64,000 bases of DNA from Terebella lapidaria (taxonomy: Eukaryota; Annelida; Polychaeta; Terebellida; Terebellidae), in contig OX424560.1 of assembly GCA_949152475.1 (NCBI GenBank), positions 6,076,001 through 6,140,000 of the forward strand, given 5' to 3'. The notes beneath the pieces were generated by a model, which was not told where the DNA came from, searched no databases, and worked only from the letters and a program-made list of their open reading frames with translations. The translations under genes were made by a program, and so were the position numbers. This document shows positions 10,971 through 21,726 of this stretch, piece by piece (positions within the stretch are counted from its first letter, which is position 1; the number at the start of each line of letters is the position of its first letter).

Positions 10971-11787
10971 GTGGCGTCGCGTGGCCAGGACATCGCTCAT
11001 TCCAAATCAATCTGGTGGACAGCTGAAGACAACGAAGTTTCACACTCTGGATACGTGTGATGGCGAGCGTGACCCAAGGAGTCAGCAGGTGTACAATCAC
11101 ATGGAAATGATAAGCAGCGCCTAGAAGACAAGTATGAAGCGACGATGATGGGTATCAAGAGGATCATCGAACTTTGCATGGAATATGTCGAGGAAGTGAC
11201 TATCCATTGCAACGAGGACTGCATACCGGGAATAAGGATGTAGTTAAGAGAATTGCGGCTTAGAGATCGTCGATGAGGTACGCGATCGGTCGCCTGAGGA
11301 GCACTGCGGATATGTGCATTGCTGGTGTAGACCCAGCACAGAACTGATGATCAAGGACTTGATCGACCCACGCGCGCTTTCAGAACATCTGAGGGAAGTC
11401 TGCTTCATTATGGAAATGTGATCCGATTCTGCTGACAATTTACTTATGCACACAATGAGAGGTGGAAAATGCATTTATTGTTTCGAAATGTTTCGAAAAA
11501 TTCCATGTTGAATCATTAATGTGTTGTGTACCAGTGCCGATGGTTTGATGTATGGTACTGATGGTATGTGTAGAATATGTTCTGCTGATTAATGTACATG
11601 TGTTACTGAAGTATTGTGGTTCCTGTGTATTTTGTTAGTTTATTATATTTTTCATGTACTTTGATTTGTGTATTACGGATGTTTTGGTCATGACATATGT
11701 AGGAGCGGAAATCATGAAAATGTGTTGACTTTATCTGAAGTATGTTTTAGTTAAAAACTGGGTTTTTAACTCCTAGGAATGGGCGTG

Positions 11788-12735
11788 TGTAAAGTCCTCA
11801 CATTTTGACTGGTAAAAAATATACTGATAATCGGAGTAATTAATATGAATATTATTACCACAGGAAGTTTTAAATTTAAAGTGAATATGTTGATTGTGTT
11901 CCGTGGTTAGTGTTTCATAATTATTTTTGTACATTGATAAGTTTTGACCATCAGGTATTGTTGTCACAGGCGTTATCGGGGTGCATGTGTTATTGCATAA
12001 TTTAGATGTTGTTGTTAGAACAAAGCTGTTGTGTTTTGACCAATTGGTTCATGTTTGGAAGAAGTTCCAGATAGTTCAGTCACCGGGATTTGACCCCAAT
12101 AGCTATGGCAACGAAATTGTCTTCACCCACGTGTCCTGAGGTTTCGCGCAGATTTGTTTAGTCGTCATCTTGTTTTGGTATTGCTGACTCATTTTATTGC
12201 AATGTAAACATCACCGGGTTAGACAAAGTTCTCCAGGTCTGTAGCTGGCCAGACATTGTCAGCTAATGTATTGACTATCAGAAGGATTCTGCTTACTACG
12301 CAGTTTCCGAATGATGTCATGTTTTTATTGTCCTTTGTCTTGTGGGATATATAAACTCCACGCATTTTGTCCAGAGAGGCAGAAGAATTCGGATTACACA
12401 TAGAGAAACGAAATATTGGAAGTTGTTAACGGACACGTGGGGCTTGTGCCCGCCGTGCCGGCACGTGTTGTGTCGGTACGGGAATGTGACGATGCCTGAT
12501 TTGGCTATGGCACATATATGTACATGAATTGTAGATTAGTTTGGATATATTTGTGTAACTGAATGATTTCATTTCATTGATTGTGGATGAATAAAACTAA
12601 TGATTGAATCGAGGACTTCACGAGGTTGCTATCCACCAGATTCAATGAGCAAGAACTTGGAATGCGTTGAAAGTGGACTAATTTCTGAAGCTAGCCCAGC
12701 GCACACGACCCAATTTGAAAGGGCTACACTTTACA
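11788..12735 (+). repeat. 3' long terminal repeat
   Basis: Direct partner of 10,024-10,970, followed by the second CTAT of the target duplication. Confidence 0.88.
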
Positions 12736-13514
12736 CTATGTGATCGAAGCCCATCACCATAGGTGTTGTGACCTCCCCATGCACTGGATCTACCCACTAA
12801 TGTACAAACGTGTAGTAATGATATATTATGTTTGTGTCAATAGTCAACTTGTATATTTTCATTGGTAATAAAGGTACATGTATGCAAGTCTATGATGCTT
12901 CTATAATTTTGTCCTCTGCAAAAAGGCAATTGCCTGTGAACATGCTAGTTTTTAGTACCCACAGAATCAAATCCTATCTACACATATAAATATGTGTCGA
13001 TTCAACTTATTTACCTATTAAAATAGTATGTTTACAGAAGTGTTTCTAACCGTCAGATCACAAGAATTGGTGATTTTCAAAACAACTGGGGGTGCCATGT
13101 TCTGTAGTTGGTCCAATTTCCTCGTTGCCGCAAACATGACTCGTCGCCTTTCTGTAAGGGCATCCATGTGGGCCAGATGGCATATTCGAAGTTTCACCGA
13201 CAAACTTTCACACCTATTAACTGGCGGACACTCCTTCGTGGAGTTGAGGAACATAGGAAGCCCTGTGTCCACAGTCATTCATGACTATGCTATCCATGAT
13301 TCTACAATTCATAGAGACAGGAACATAATTACAGGTTCATACGTTTTCTTTAAATCCAGTAAAAATTTGATTTTCCAAATCAACTGCAGATTTGCTTGAA
13401 ATGGGTTTCTAAATGCTTCTCTAAATTCATAATGAATCAATATTCAAATAAACCAATACAACTGCTGAATCAAATTTCCAGAAAATACCCAAGAAGATTT
13501 TTTTTATCAGAAAG
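12736..13514 (+). other. Resumed 3' UTR and downstream part of copy A
   Basis: AATAAA at 12,867-12,872 is the likely poly(A) signal of the gene ending at 9905; the same signal is found uninterrupted in copy B near 22,067. Beyond it, 13,028-13,399 is open on the plus strand and partly open on the minus strand in both copies; I cannot tell which, if either, is coding. Confidence 0.5.
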
Positions 13515-16500
13515 ATTCTGTGTTATATGCCTATATCTTACCTCCAAAACACATTACGGGTTATGGCTTATTAGCCTTACTGACATAGGAGTTCTCCATA
13601 GAGAGAACCCCATTTGGAAAATGGGCTAGACAATGAATTGTCCAAGCCACTAACCCACGTGACCGGAACGTGACGTCATTCTCGTCTCCTATGGCTGCTC
13701 TACCACATTGGATTTGCCTTGCTGATATAACTTCGCGAATTTCTTAGTTTTATCGTCTTACGAACGTTTTCTTTGCATGCCTTTTCGGTTTTTTCTTTTC
13801 CTCGCTCTTTTGGCGTGCTTCATGTGGATAGTTTTCGCTCCTCGGACATCGTTTTGTGTTTGGAGCGCGGACTCCCCTCTTGCCGTGATGCGCCGCTGCG
13901 CCCAGTGCGGGCAACAGCTTCCGTCATGGGAAGTACACCCGGAGTGTATTGCGTGCCAGGACCCGGTGCATACGGATCAACTCACGTGCGGCTTGTGTGA
14001 GGACCGTTCGCGGGAGGAGTGGGGGCAGGTTTTTGGAGCCGTTCTCGCACGGAGAGACAAGCTGCAGTCCCGTCAGACGTCTCCAGCCCCGTCCTCTTCG
14101 TCTTCCGCGTCGTCGGCCAAGCGTCGCCGCCGTCAGGAGAGGAAGACTTCTGCCCTGCTGGGCAAGCTGGATCGTACCCTGGTTTGCCTTGGAGCTAAGT
14201 TTTCTTCCCCTTCCTCTTTGTTTTTTCCGTGGGTGATCTGCTGGTGGGAGAGTCACACTCGACCCACGGTGGCGCGCCCCGGGAGTCATTTCACTGTGTA
14301 TTTCATGTACCGTCAGCGGGGATCCTGTTTGCGCGTGTCACCTCCGTTGTTATCGGCAAACAGGTTCCTGCGTCTGTGCCCGACCTTTTCTGGCCAGTTC
14401 TCCCACGTTTTTCGGTTCCCGGCCCTCGGGGTCCGGACCCCCCTTGGGGTCTGGCCCCCGGACCTCGGTCCAGGGGCTTTGCGTGGACCGCTGTAGTGGT
14501 GGTCTGGTTAGTGTAATGGCGCGGAGTCTGGACCCCGTACGGGGTCCGGGCCCCGACCCTTTGGGTATTCTGCACTTGGCACAGCCTCAGTCGCAGAGGC
14601 CGGCCCCCGTGCTTCGGGGTCCGGGCCCCGGGGTGCGGATGCGGATCCGGCACGACTCTCAGTGCTGTTTCTGCCCTGCCGTTGCCCGCTCGGGGTTCGG
14701 CCCCCGTCCTACGGGATCTGAACCTTGGGTGCATGCTGTTGACAGCTGCTTCTATGGAGAATTCTACCGCTTTTTTCTCTTTGCAGAGTTCATCGGCGTT
14801 GACTCCTTCTTCGGCCTCCCCCACCGTTATGACTAGCTCGGCGGCCCAGCTTTCCCTGCCAGGTCTCTCTTCGGTGGTCTCTCTGCCCCCCCCCCCCCCC
14901 CCCCCTTCGTCTGGAGTTCCCCCAGCGGTCCCAGCGGCGGATGTGGCTAACATCGTTACGGCTGTTTTGGCGACCCTGGACGCCCGCGCGGGTGTGTCCC
15001 TTCCCCCCACGTCGGACGCTTTACGGCGTACTCTGGCTTTGGAGCCTCCCCAGCAGTTACCTGCGGAGATCTTTGGGGAGGAGTCTGACGAGGACTCGGG
15101 GGAGGAGTCGATTGCGTGTGGGCAAGATGTAGCTACCCCTTCTGCGCCACTGGCTCCAGTTTCGAGGAAGCGCCCAGCTTCCGTAGCGGCTTCTGTGGCT
15201 CCCAGCGACAAGCGCTCCCGCCTTGACGCCGAGCCGGTTGATAGTGAGGATGGCGAGGAGGACCTTTCCTTTGATCACAAGTTCGATCTCGTGCGTTCTA
15301 CCTTGGAACCCACCCTCTTTCCAGCTGAGCCGAAACCCACAGTGTCTAAGCGTCCGACGTCTCTGTTGGCGTCCCAGCGCTCCCCGGAACGTCAGCCTCG
15401 ACGGGGTCTCCCTATCCCGGACGGGCTCCGAGAGGAGTTTTCGCGGCGCTGCTCTGAGACATTGGACCAGGGGAAGACGGAGTTGGGGAAGTTTCCCCGT
15501 CGACCTCCTTTCCACAAGTGAGACTACCTTCCGTCCAATCCGGATTATCTCGATAAGCCCGCGGTGTTCCCCGAGGCGGCGGCCCCGTATCTTGGCGACA
15601 AGGCTCGCCCCGTGACTCCTCAGCCCGAGACCTTACTCTCTCTGAACCACGCCGCCCGAGCAGCTACCTGTGTGTCCTCCCTGGGGGACTGGTTTCGCAC
15701 CGTGGCTTACCGCCAACTACAGAGTGCCCTGACTGCGCTGGAAGCCCTGGAATCTCCTCCGCCTCAGTTAGCGTCCCTAGGGGACCACCTCCGTTCGGCG
15801 TCCCAACTCCTGGAGTCCTGTGACCTGGCGTCAGCTCACCGGATGGAGCAGTCCACGTACGTAGAGTGGGTCCTCCACTTGCTCAGGAGGGATGACTTTC
15901 TGGGCCAAGCTAAGTTTAAGCTTCCCCCGGCCTTAGTGACGGAGCTTCGCTGTGCTCCGCTAGTGGAACCAGAGGCAGCGGCCGCTCTTACCTCTTCTCC
16001 ACTCCTCTTCGCCGGCCTGGAGTCTAAGCTGCCAGCGACGCGTGAGCTGGCCCGTCAGGAGGAGTCTGTCTCAGCCAACAAGCGCCTTACTGAGACGATT
16101 GCCAAGCGTCTGGCCTCCCCTCTTCAGACTTATGCCCCCTCTTCCTCCAAGCCTCCACCGGCCAAGCCCAAGGAGAAGAAGAAGCCCTTTCGGGGGACCC
16201 CTGCCGGCAGTAAACCGACAAAGAAGTCGAAGCACAATGGCAAGCCGAAGCCAGCAGGGGAGAAGAAACCCTCCGCCCCCGCAGCAGGTGAGTATTTCAC
16301 AGAATCAGCTCCCTGCGGTGGACCCTGCGATACCCCGGGCTGTCACATCCTCGTTCCAAAATTCAAGCGAGCCCGTGGGCGCCCATCTAGCAAATTATTG
16401 GCAAGAGTGGCAGACACTCGGAGCCAGCCCGTTGATCGTGTCGGTCCTTCGCAGGGGTTTTCGCATCCAGTTCAGTCAGCGTCCTGCACTGGCTATGGAG

Positions 16501-16632
16501 CCTATTCCCTTTTCACTTCCCGGAGCTCACACCAAACGGTTAGCGCTCTCGCTCCAGATCGCCGATATGCTGGCCAAAAATGCGCTCGAAAAAGTAGGAA
16601 TTTCCTCTCCAGGTTACTACAGTATCCTGTTC
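13515..16632 (+). mobile_element. DIRS-like retrotransposon fragment, fossil
   Basis: A GC-rich block in an AT-rich neighbourhood, absent from copy B. Its parts are a Gag-like region (about 13.8-16.3 kb) with a Cys-rich start (RRCAQCGQQLP, CGLCEDRSREEWG), a Ser/Pro/acidic middle and a Lys-rich end, followed by the beginning of a reverse-transcriptase region (about 16.3-16.6 kb) with HLANYWQEWQTL, RRGFRIQF and PGYYS. That order and those motifs are typical of DIRS-type, tyrosine-recombinase retrotransposons. No recombinase or RT core remains here. The fragment is broken, with a few breaks. It entered after the A/B duplication, so it is recent. It could instead belong to a sister DIRS-like group. 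Confidence 0.65.
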
Positions 16633-17099
16633 TTATCAGTTCTGTATTTCGTGTTGTATTTTGTAGGATTATTGCTACTGCTTTACTACGGAATATTGTT
16701 GTATGTGAACACCAATTATCATCAATCTTCATTCAGAAAATGTTGAGCCATTGTAGCTTCATGATATAAATAATTCGTTTTGAGGCTTACCGCCTTTACC
16801 ATGTGCCTTCAAATGACATAAGGCAGAATTGATTGGCCATAGATCATAAAACAAACCATTATTGTTTACTGACAGAATATAAATTGCATGTAGAAACTGA
16901 ATTTATATAATATTCTACGAAAATGTTGCATACAATTCATTTATCCTGTGTTATAATAGCCCCTGGTCTCAGATTTGCTGTTTGGAATGGACATAAAATA
17001 ACCCGTACTTCAACGTGGATTGAGAATGATCTCAGTTAAAACACAAACACGTCATTTTCGCTGCTTTAGTTGATTGTAAGATGTCAATATTGGATGTAA

Positions 17100-17495
17100 A
17101 AGCTCAATGAAGGCACATGGACACTACTTTTTGTCACAAACATCGGGAATACAACCCAGACAGTTTGTGAGAGTACCTTCAAGAGCGATCTGGACTCGCC
17201 AAAGGTCGAAGTGCAACTGACGGATGTGAAAAAAATGTTGCTTCAGTTCGCTCAACTTCCGCCAGAGGCGCCATTTGCAAGAATCCTCCTTGGTATTACT
17301 ATGGCTGTTGCATCTGAGCGGACCGAGCCCCCTTTATACGGGCCGAATTATCCAGAATACGCAGAATATGCTGACTTGCAGTCTATCAAGCATGAGAAAA
17401 AATTATCTCTTTTGAAAGGGGCGTGGTCAGATATGCACAAGTTGCCAGAACTATTGTATGTTGTTTCATTCAGCTACTCAAAAGTCTTGCAGTGA
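17100..17495 (+). other. Open frame shared by copies A and B, possible Ig-like domain remnant
   Basis: Open for 131 codons to TGA, with no ATG until codon 46 or so. The start reads NEGTWTLLFVTNIGNTTQTV, which resembles the E-F-G strand pattern of immunoglobulin-like domains (xEGTWTLxVTNxxGT). The rest (PLYGPNYPEYAEYADLQSIK, LLKGAWSDMHKLPELL) I do not recognise. Copy B (23,231-23,626) keeps the frame with almost no change; copy C (34,850-34,990, inverted) is disrupted. It may be an exon or the decayed end of one; the stop in frame just upstream argues for decay. Confidence 0.35.
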
Positions 17496-17678
17496 AAATG
17501 TTAGCGATGAAGCCGCTGCCTCTGCACAAAAATTTTAGCAAGGCGCATTCTTTCCTCGTAGATGATTTCGTAGGTTCGCATACTGTACGTAGAACCTCAA
17601 CAAACAGCTTCCTCGGTTTTACACCAGTGCTTCTCTGTCTACTAATACTAGTAGGCCAGCGACAAATGTTGTGAAATT

Positions 17679-18790
17679 ATGATAGTGACATTCATTACAC
17701 CGCGATGTGTTCACGAGGGAAAAGATTTTGCAAACAACATAACTGATTATAATACAATTGCAACGTTATTGGTAGTGACTGAAGTGCGAGTGTGTTCGAT
17801 CCTTGAATCTATTGTACGATATAAACACAATTCATTTCACAAAAGCAGCCTACAACAGTTACTCAAGCAAGGAAAAGAAATACATGAAAGTATCACGACC
17901 GTAGCACAATGTAGTTCACTTCCATGTTCTATAGCAGTGAAAGATCTTGAATGATGGTGCTTAATTAACTTTGTCTGGGCAGCATCACTCTTCGGTCCTA
18001 GACGTGGTGCTCCCTGGACAATATTTCTCATCACGGAATTGAAAGGCACATATACGAGTTCCTGTTACTTTATTGAAGTAGTCCCAGAGGTATCATTTCT
18101 GATGATATATCTTGATGTACCTCGTACTGCAGTTGATTCATACTCACAACAAGAACCCATTTATAGTGAAAAAAGCTATCGTTAAATTGACTGTATGGAA
18201 ATAATAATGATGATTGAATTGAATTGTGAGTCTAAATTGCAGTTCAATTTTTATGGTCACTAATATGCCACGTTCATAAACGTAGGATAAACGTACAAGC
18301 AGTATGTCACGGTTATTACAGAGATTACACTTTATTAAAGATGTTGTGCTTTTGGTGGACCCCTTTAATCTTGAGCACGTATTTCCTTTGCATGGATCTG
18401 TATGCACTTCCATGACACTAGTAAATATTATTCCAATATTATAAAGTTAGTAATGGTATGAAGGTAATTGACGTTTGCTCAAATATATTTTGGATGTCGA
18501 ATGGTCAGTTCACCCTACAGTGTGAATGGCAGCTTATCATAGTAAATACCAGGCAAACTGTGGAGGAATATCTTCACTGCCGCTTGGATTTTCAATTGAT
18601 TTTCAATGTTATTTGTGAGGAAACAATATTTCTCAACATGACACAACAATACAATGTATGTGTGAGGGATATCACCAATAAAAATTTAATGTACGGACCA
18701 AGGATTTATACGAAACATGCTTTATACATCTCAGTATCACACTGCCTTTCTAGTTTTATTTTAAAAGTTACGCATTTTGGGTTCTATTGA
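17679..18790 (+). other. Two further open frames shared by copies A and B
   Basis: 17,679-17,954 (91 codons; ITDYNTIATLLVVTEVRVCS) and 18,458-18,790 (110 codons; GQFTLQCEWQLIIVNTRQTV). In copy B the first differs by a 12-base in-frame change and stays open. Cys-rich, no known domain, no clear splice sites. At this level of A/B identity, open frames can persist by chance, so coding is unproven. Confidence 0.25.
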
Positions 18791-19438
18791 ACTGATCAAC
18801 CCATGCTAGCTGTAATAAATCGATAAATACATTCATTCAAGAATGGACGCATATGGTAGTTGGGCATTCAGATTGGAATGTGAAATTCTAGTCTATATGA
18901 AGTGTGTGACAATGTATTCATCTCCAAGAAGGTCAAAATTTGTATAAAATTACAAATTGGGAATCTGCAACATATATTTATAGCTGTGAAACTGAGATCA
19001 TTCTCTTTTCAACTCTTCCCTATGGTATCAATTCATTGTCCTCATGCATTTATTGTACCGCCCTCCTGATAAATTCCAATAAACACCTAACAGACGCCAT
19101 ACATCTGTTGTTTTTATGTTGAGCAATCACACTTTGTAAGAATTACAACCACACAATCTTCCATAGGGATTTCATTCAACTTTACATATGTGGGGGGCAT
19201 CGTTTCCTACTCTTGGCATAAATGGTCCGAAATAGGCATCTGTGAAGGAAATACTATATTGAGTGGGGTGTTGAAAGTAATGGATGTGCTAGAATTCCCC
19301 AAGATACGAACTGTGTATATAAAGCTTTGATCAGAGAGTGATATATCATGACGTTTCGTAAGGCAAGCCACGAGAGGTGGACTATATGTGGGAGAGGTAG
19401 ACTGAGATGGACTATCTGGGCGATTCTAGACAGACAGA

Positions 19439-19960
19439 TCACTTCCACGGGTATGTTGAGTTGGTATCAAATGTGTTGTAGCTTAAATACTTCATGATAT
19501 TATTCAGTATAACTGTTTTGCCAGCCATATATATAATAAATATACATGGTGAATGACTATATTGTGATACCGTAAATTCCGTTCCTGCAGGAACATAAAT
19601 TGATAACCTGTTTCTGGCTCCGGATTTCGTTCCTGTTTTCCCACAGGATGGGTATGCTGACACTATTTGTGAAATGAGACCAGCAAAATGCACATTTATA
19701 TATCGCCAGTCCATGGTGCGTTTGTTGCAGTAAATACTATTTTATAGATGTGTATCATTCTATGGACGTCATCACATATAAGTAAAGTGAATCTGTCACC
19801 AGCATGGAGCAAGACCTTTTTGCATCTTAATGTTTTGGAATGCCACATGTGGGGCAGAAAATGCTCACTCTTTCCAGAACACCATGGGCAGCTACCAAGT
19901 GCAAAGCAAACCAGGCAATCAGGTTCGTTATCCAATCTCAATTTCCAATGCCATGCATAA
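19439..19960 (-). pseudogene. Decayed immunoglobulin-like exon(s), copy A
   Basis: Minus-strand reading gives, in pieces, GVLERVSIFCPTCG (like an Ig B strand, xxVxIxCPTxG), then IYKIVFTATNAPWTGD and IYKCAFCWSH (like an F strand, Y-x-C). The pieces are in different frames with stops between them. Homologous segments are at 31,690-32,380 (+), 51,400-51,900 (+) and 58,350-58,800 (-). The segment lies 3' of the tail exons at 20,258-21,638, so it belongs to a separate gene copy. Confidence 0.4.
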
Positions 19961-20257
19961 CTAGGAATGGATTAGTGGACTATACATATGTTGACCCAAG
20001 TATCATATCCTGCGCTTTCCTCTATATTCAATAGGGATTAAAAAACGTGACAGACGGATTGAATGGCATTCATTTAGTGGCCAAGTAATATTAAAGCGCG
20101 GTGTATGATACTTGGGCCCATATGTTTGTTTATTCCTGCTGATAACTCACATTGAAAACTACTGTAACAGTCAATACTTTCTCATTCTGACCCATCATTC
20201 TTGTTTGCGCCTGTCAGAAAAACGTGGCCAGTTCTAATAGACACACAGCGGAGTCCA

Positions 20258-21638
20258 TTACACTGTGATCGCGTTGATCTCGCCTGTAGTTTGATAAAAT
20301 GTTCTTAGGAAATTCATTTGGTTAAGGACTGATAAATAAGTAAAACATGAACAATTATAGTGTGTTATTGTATCGCCGTTTTGCGAGGGAGATCATTGGT
20401 GTAAGGTGCACTTGCTAAGATGACTATGATTTGGAGTTCACTGTACTTTGTAGTATTATGTGGGGACACAACAAATGCAACATACCAGGACCTGTTGATG
20501 TACTGGGGTCATCTGCCTCATCACTGCTACCAACTGAGGGTGTGACTCTCACTGTTGTGAAAATGTGGTTGAAGAAATATGTCTACCGGTAGTGCCGAGT
20601 ATAGGGAACACACAGACTTTTTTGTCAACCTGAAGGTTGTGGATTGTCAGTACCTGCCATGGGTGATCCAACTGGGTGGCCAGTGTTGTGTGAATATACT
20701 GGCGCTGTAATTCAACATGGATATGTAGTTTGCAATTGTCGAAATAATAGATATAATTGGAACCAAATTGTTGTGTATGTTTGCTATTTTATTCTAGAAG
20801 TATGTCAGTACCTGTACCTGTGGTGACGGAGTCATCTTGACTGTCAACAGTATTCTGCGAGTCGGCTGATGCTGGAATGTAGGTATCAATCTATTACCAC
20901 AAATACAGTAGATTTTGATGATGCCAATAACCATGATAACAAACGTAAAATACAACATTTTGCAATAGAAACAAAGCCCGACCAAATAGTTTATCCAAAG
21001 ACACACTGGCGTCATCAGGGGCAGACAGTGTGTTAAATGTAGTTGTTTCTACTGTACACCTGATGGAATTAGTATACAACTGCCCAACAACCTATGAAAA
21101 TATTTGATAAATCCGAAACAAACCTCATGGAACAGATATATGACAAGTACATAAGTACCTAATCAATAGCCAGAAGGCTACTGAGTTGATGGTATCCTCG
21201 GGGACAGATTTAACGTCCGCCAGCAGTGACACCGACTCAGTGGTATGAATGTAGGTATCAATCTATTACCACAAATGCAGTAGATTTTGATGATGCCAAT
21301 AACCATGATAACAAACGTAAAATACAACATTTTGCAATAGAAACAATGGAAGCGAGTGATTTGGAATTGTTCATGAAAAACCCAGTGAGCCGAAACTGTT
21401 GTAAATATGCTGTTATGAAAAATTATTTCAAAAAGTATATGAGTACCTGCCATCGCTGGGTCAAATTGGCTGTCAGTAATGTCCTTGTCTACTGATGCTG
21501 AAAATTAGTTTGAATGAGGGATTCTGGTTTCTTCGGGAAGTAATCAGTTTGAGGAAATACTTTGTATCCTTCACAAAACTATGTAAATACCTTGAGTGCC
21601 TGTGTCATCTCGACTGCCAATGTTCTGGTCTACTGAGG
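20258..21638 (-). CDS. 3' end of a receptor-like gene: six short exons
   Basis: Exons on the minus strand: 21638-21591 (48), 21497-21447 (51), 20871-20812 (60), 20704-20654 (51), 20551-20486 (66) and 20283-20258 (26, ending TAA). Every border is AG...GT. The first five are phase 1 on both sides, and the joined reading is open to the stop. Peptides: SVDQNIGSRDDTGTQ, SVDKDITDSQFDPAMA, SADSQNTVDSQDDSVTTGT, PVYSHNTGHPVGSPMA, RVTPSVGSSDEADDPSTSTG and EINAITV. They are acidic and rich in Ser, Thr, Asp and Gly, fitting a cytoplasmic tail or a linker; no enzyme or zinc motif is seen. AATAAA on the same strand at 20,134-20,129 could end the transcript. Upstream exons are missing because copy B begins at 21,727. 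Related exon candidates are at 30,827-30,880, 40,535-40,620 and 63,790-63,876. Family not recognised. Confidence 0.6.
20879..21345. repeat. 364-bp satellite family, array I (about 1.3 copies)
   Basis: One full unit (20,879-21,250) and part of a second. It opens GTAGGTATCAATCTATTACC and contains GGTATCCTCGGGGACAGA. It lies in the intron between the tail exons at 21,447 and 20,871. Confidence 0.85.
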
Positions 21639-21726
21639 CTGTAAATTAATTCGAATGCTTTTGACTTGTCGACAATTATGCTATATTGATAACAAATGGG
21701 AATATTCTACATGTATGTTTGAGAAA

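Larger units (their letters stand above)
10024..12735 (+). mobile_element. Short LTR retrotransposon, non-autonomous fossil
   Basis: Two direct repeats of about 947 bases (10,024-10,970 and 11,788-12,735) begin TGTAAAG and end CTTTACA. They differ at only about 1% of positions by eye, so the insertion is young. A 4-base target duplication CTAT flanks the element, and the uninterrupted site is present in copy B near 21,936. The internal part is only about 817 bases and has no long open frame, so it looks like a non-autonomous (TRIM/LARD-like) element. A candidate primer-binding site TGGCGTCGCGTGG follows the 5' repeat. Each repeat has a TATATAA and an AATAAA, as expected of U3 and R. Family within LTR elements not assigned. 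It sits in the 3' UTR of the gene at 8,350-9,905. Confidence 0.85.
9815..20268 (+). repeat. Segmental duplication, copy A (interrupted)
   Basis: Copy A matches copy B (21,727-25,622) in the same orientation at roughly 97% by eye. It starts inside the last exon of the unrecognised gene. Compared with B it carries two large insertions, the LTR element (10,024-12,735) and a DIRS-like fragment (about 13,515-16,632), plus about 750 bases at 19,170-19,920 that B lacks but C keeps, so there B suffered a deletion. The homology ends at the TTACACTGTG near 20,268. Confidence 0.9.

Noticed and set aside
13028-13399. 123-codon frame as a gene
   Set aside because: Copy B shortens it and the opposite strand is equally open; no domain.
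14303-15211. 302-codon minus-strand frame
   Set aside because: Antisense of the GC-rich Gag-like region; composition artefact, no domain.
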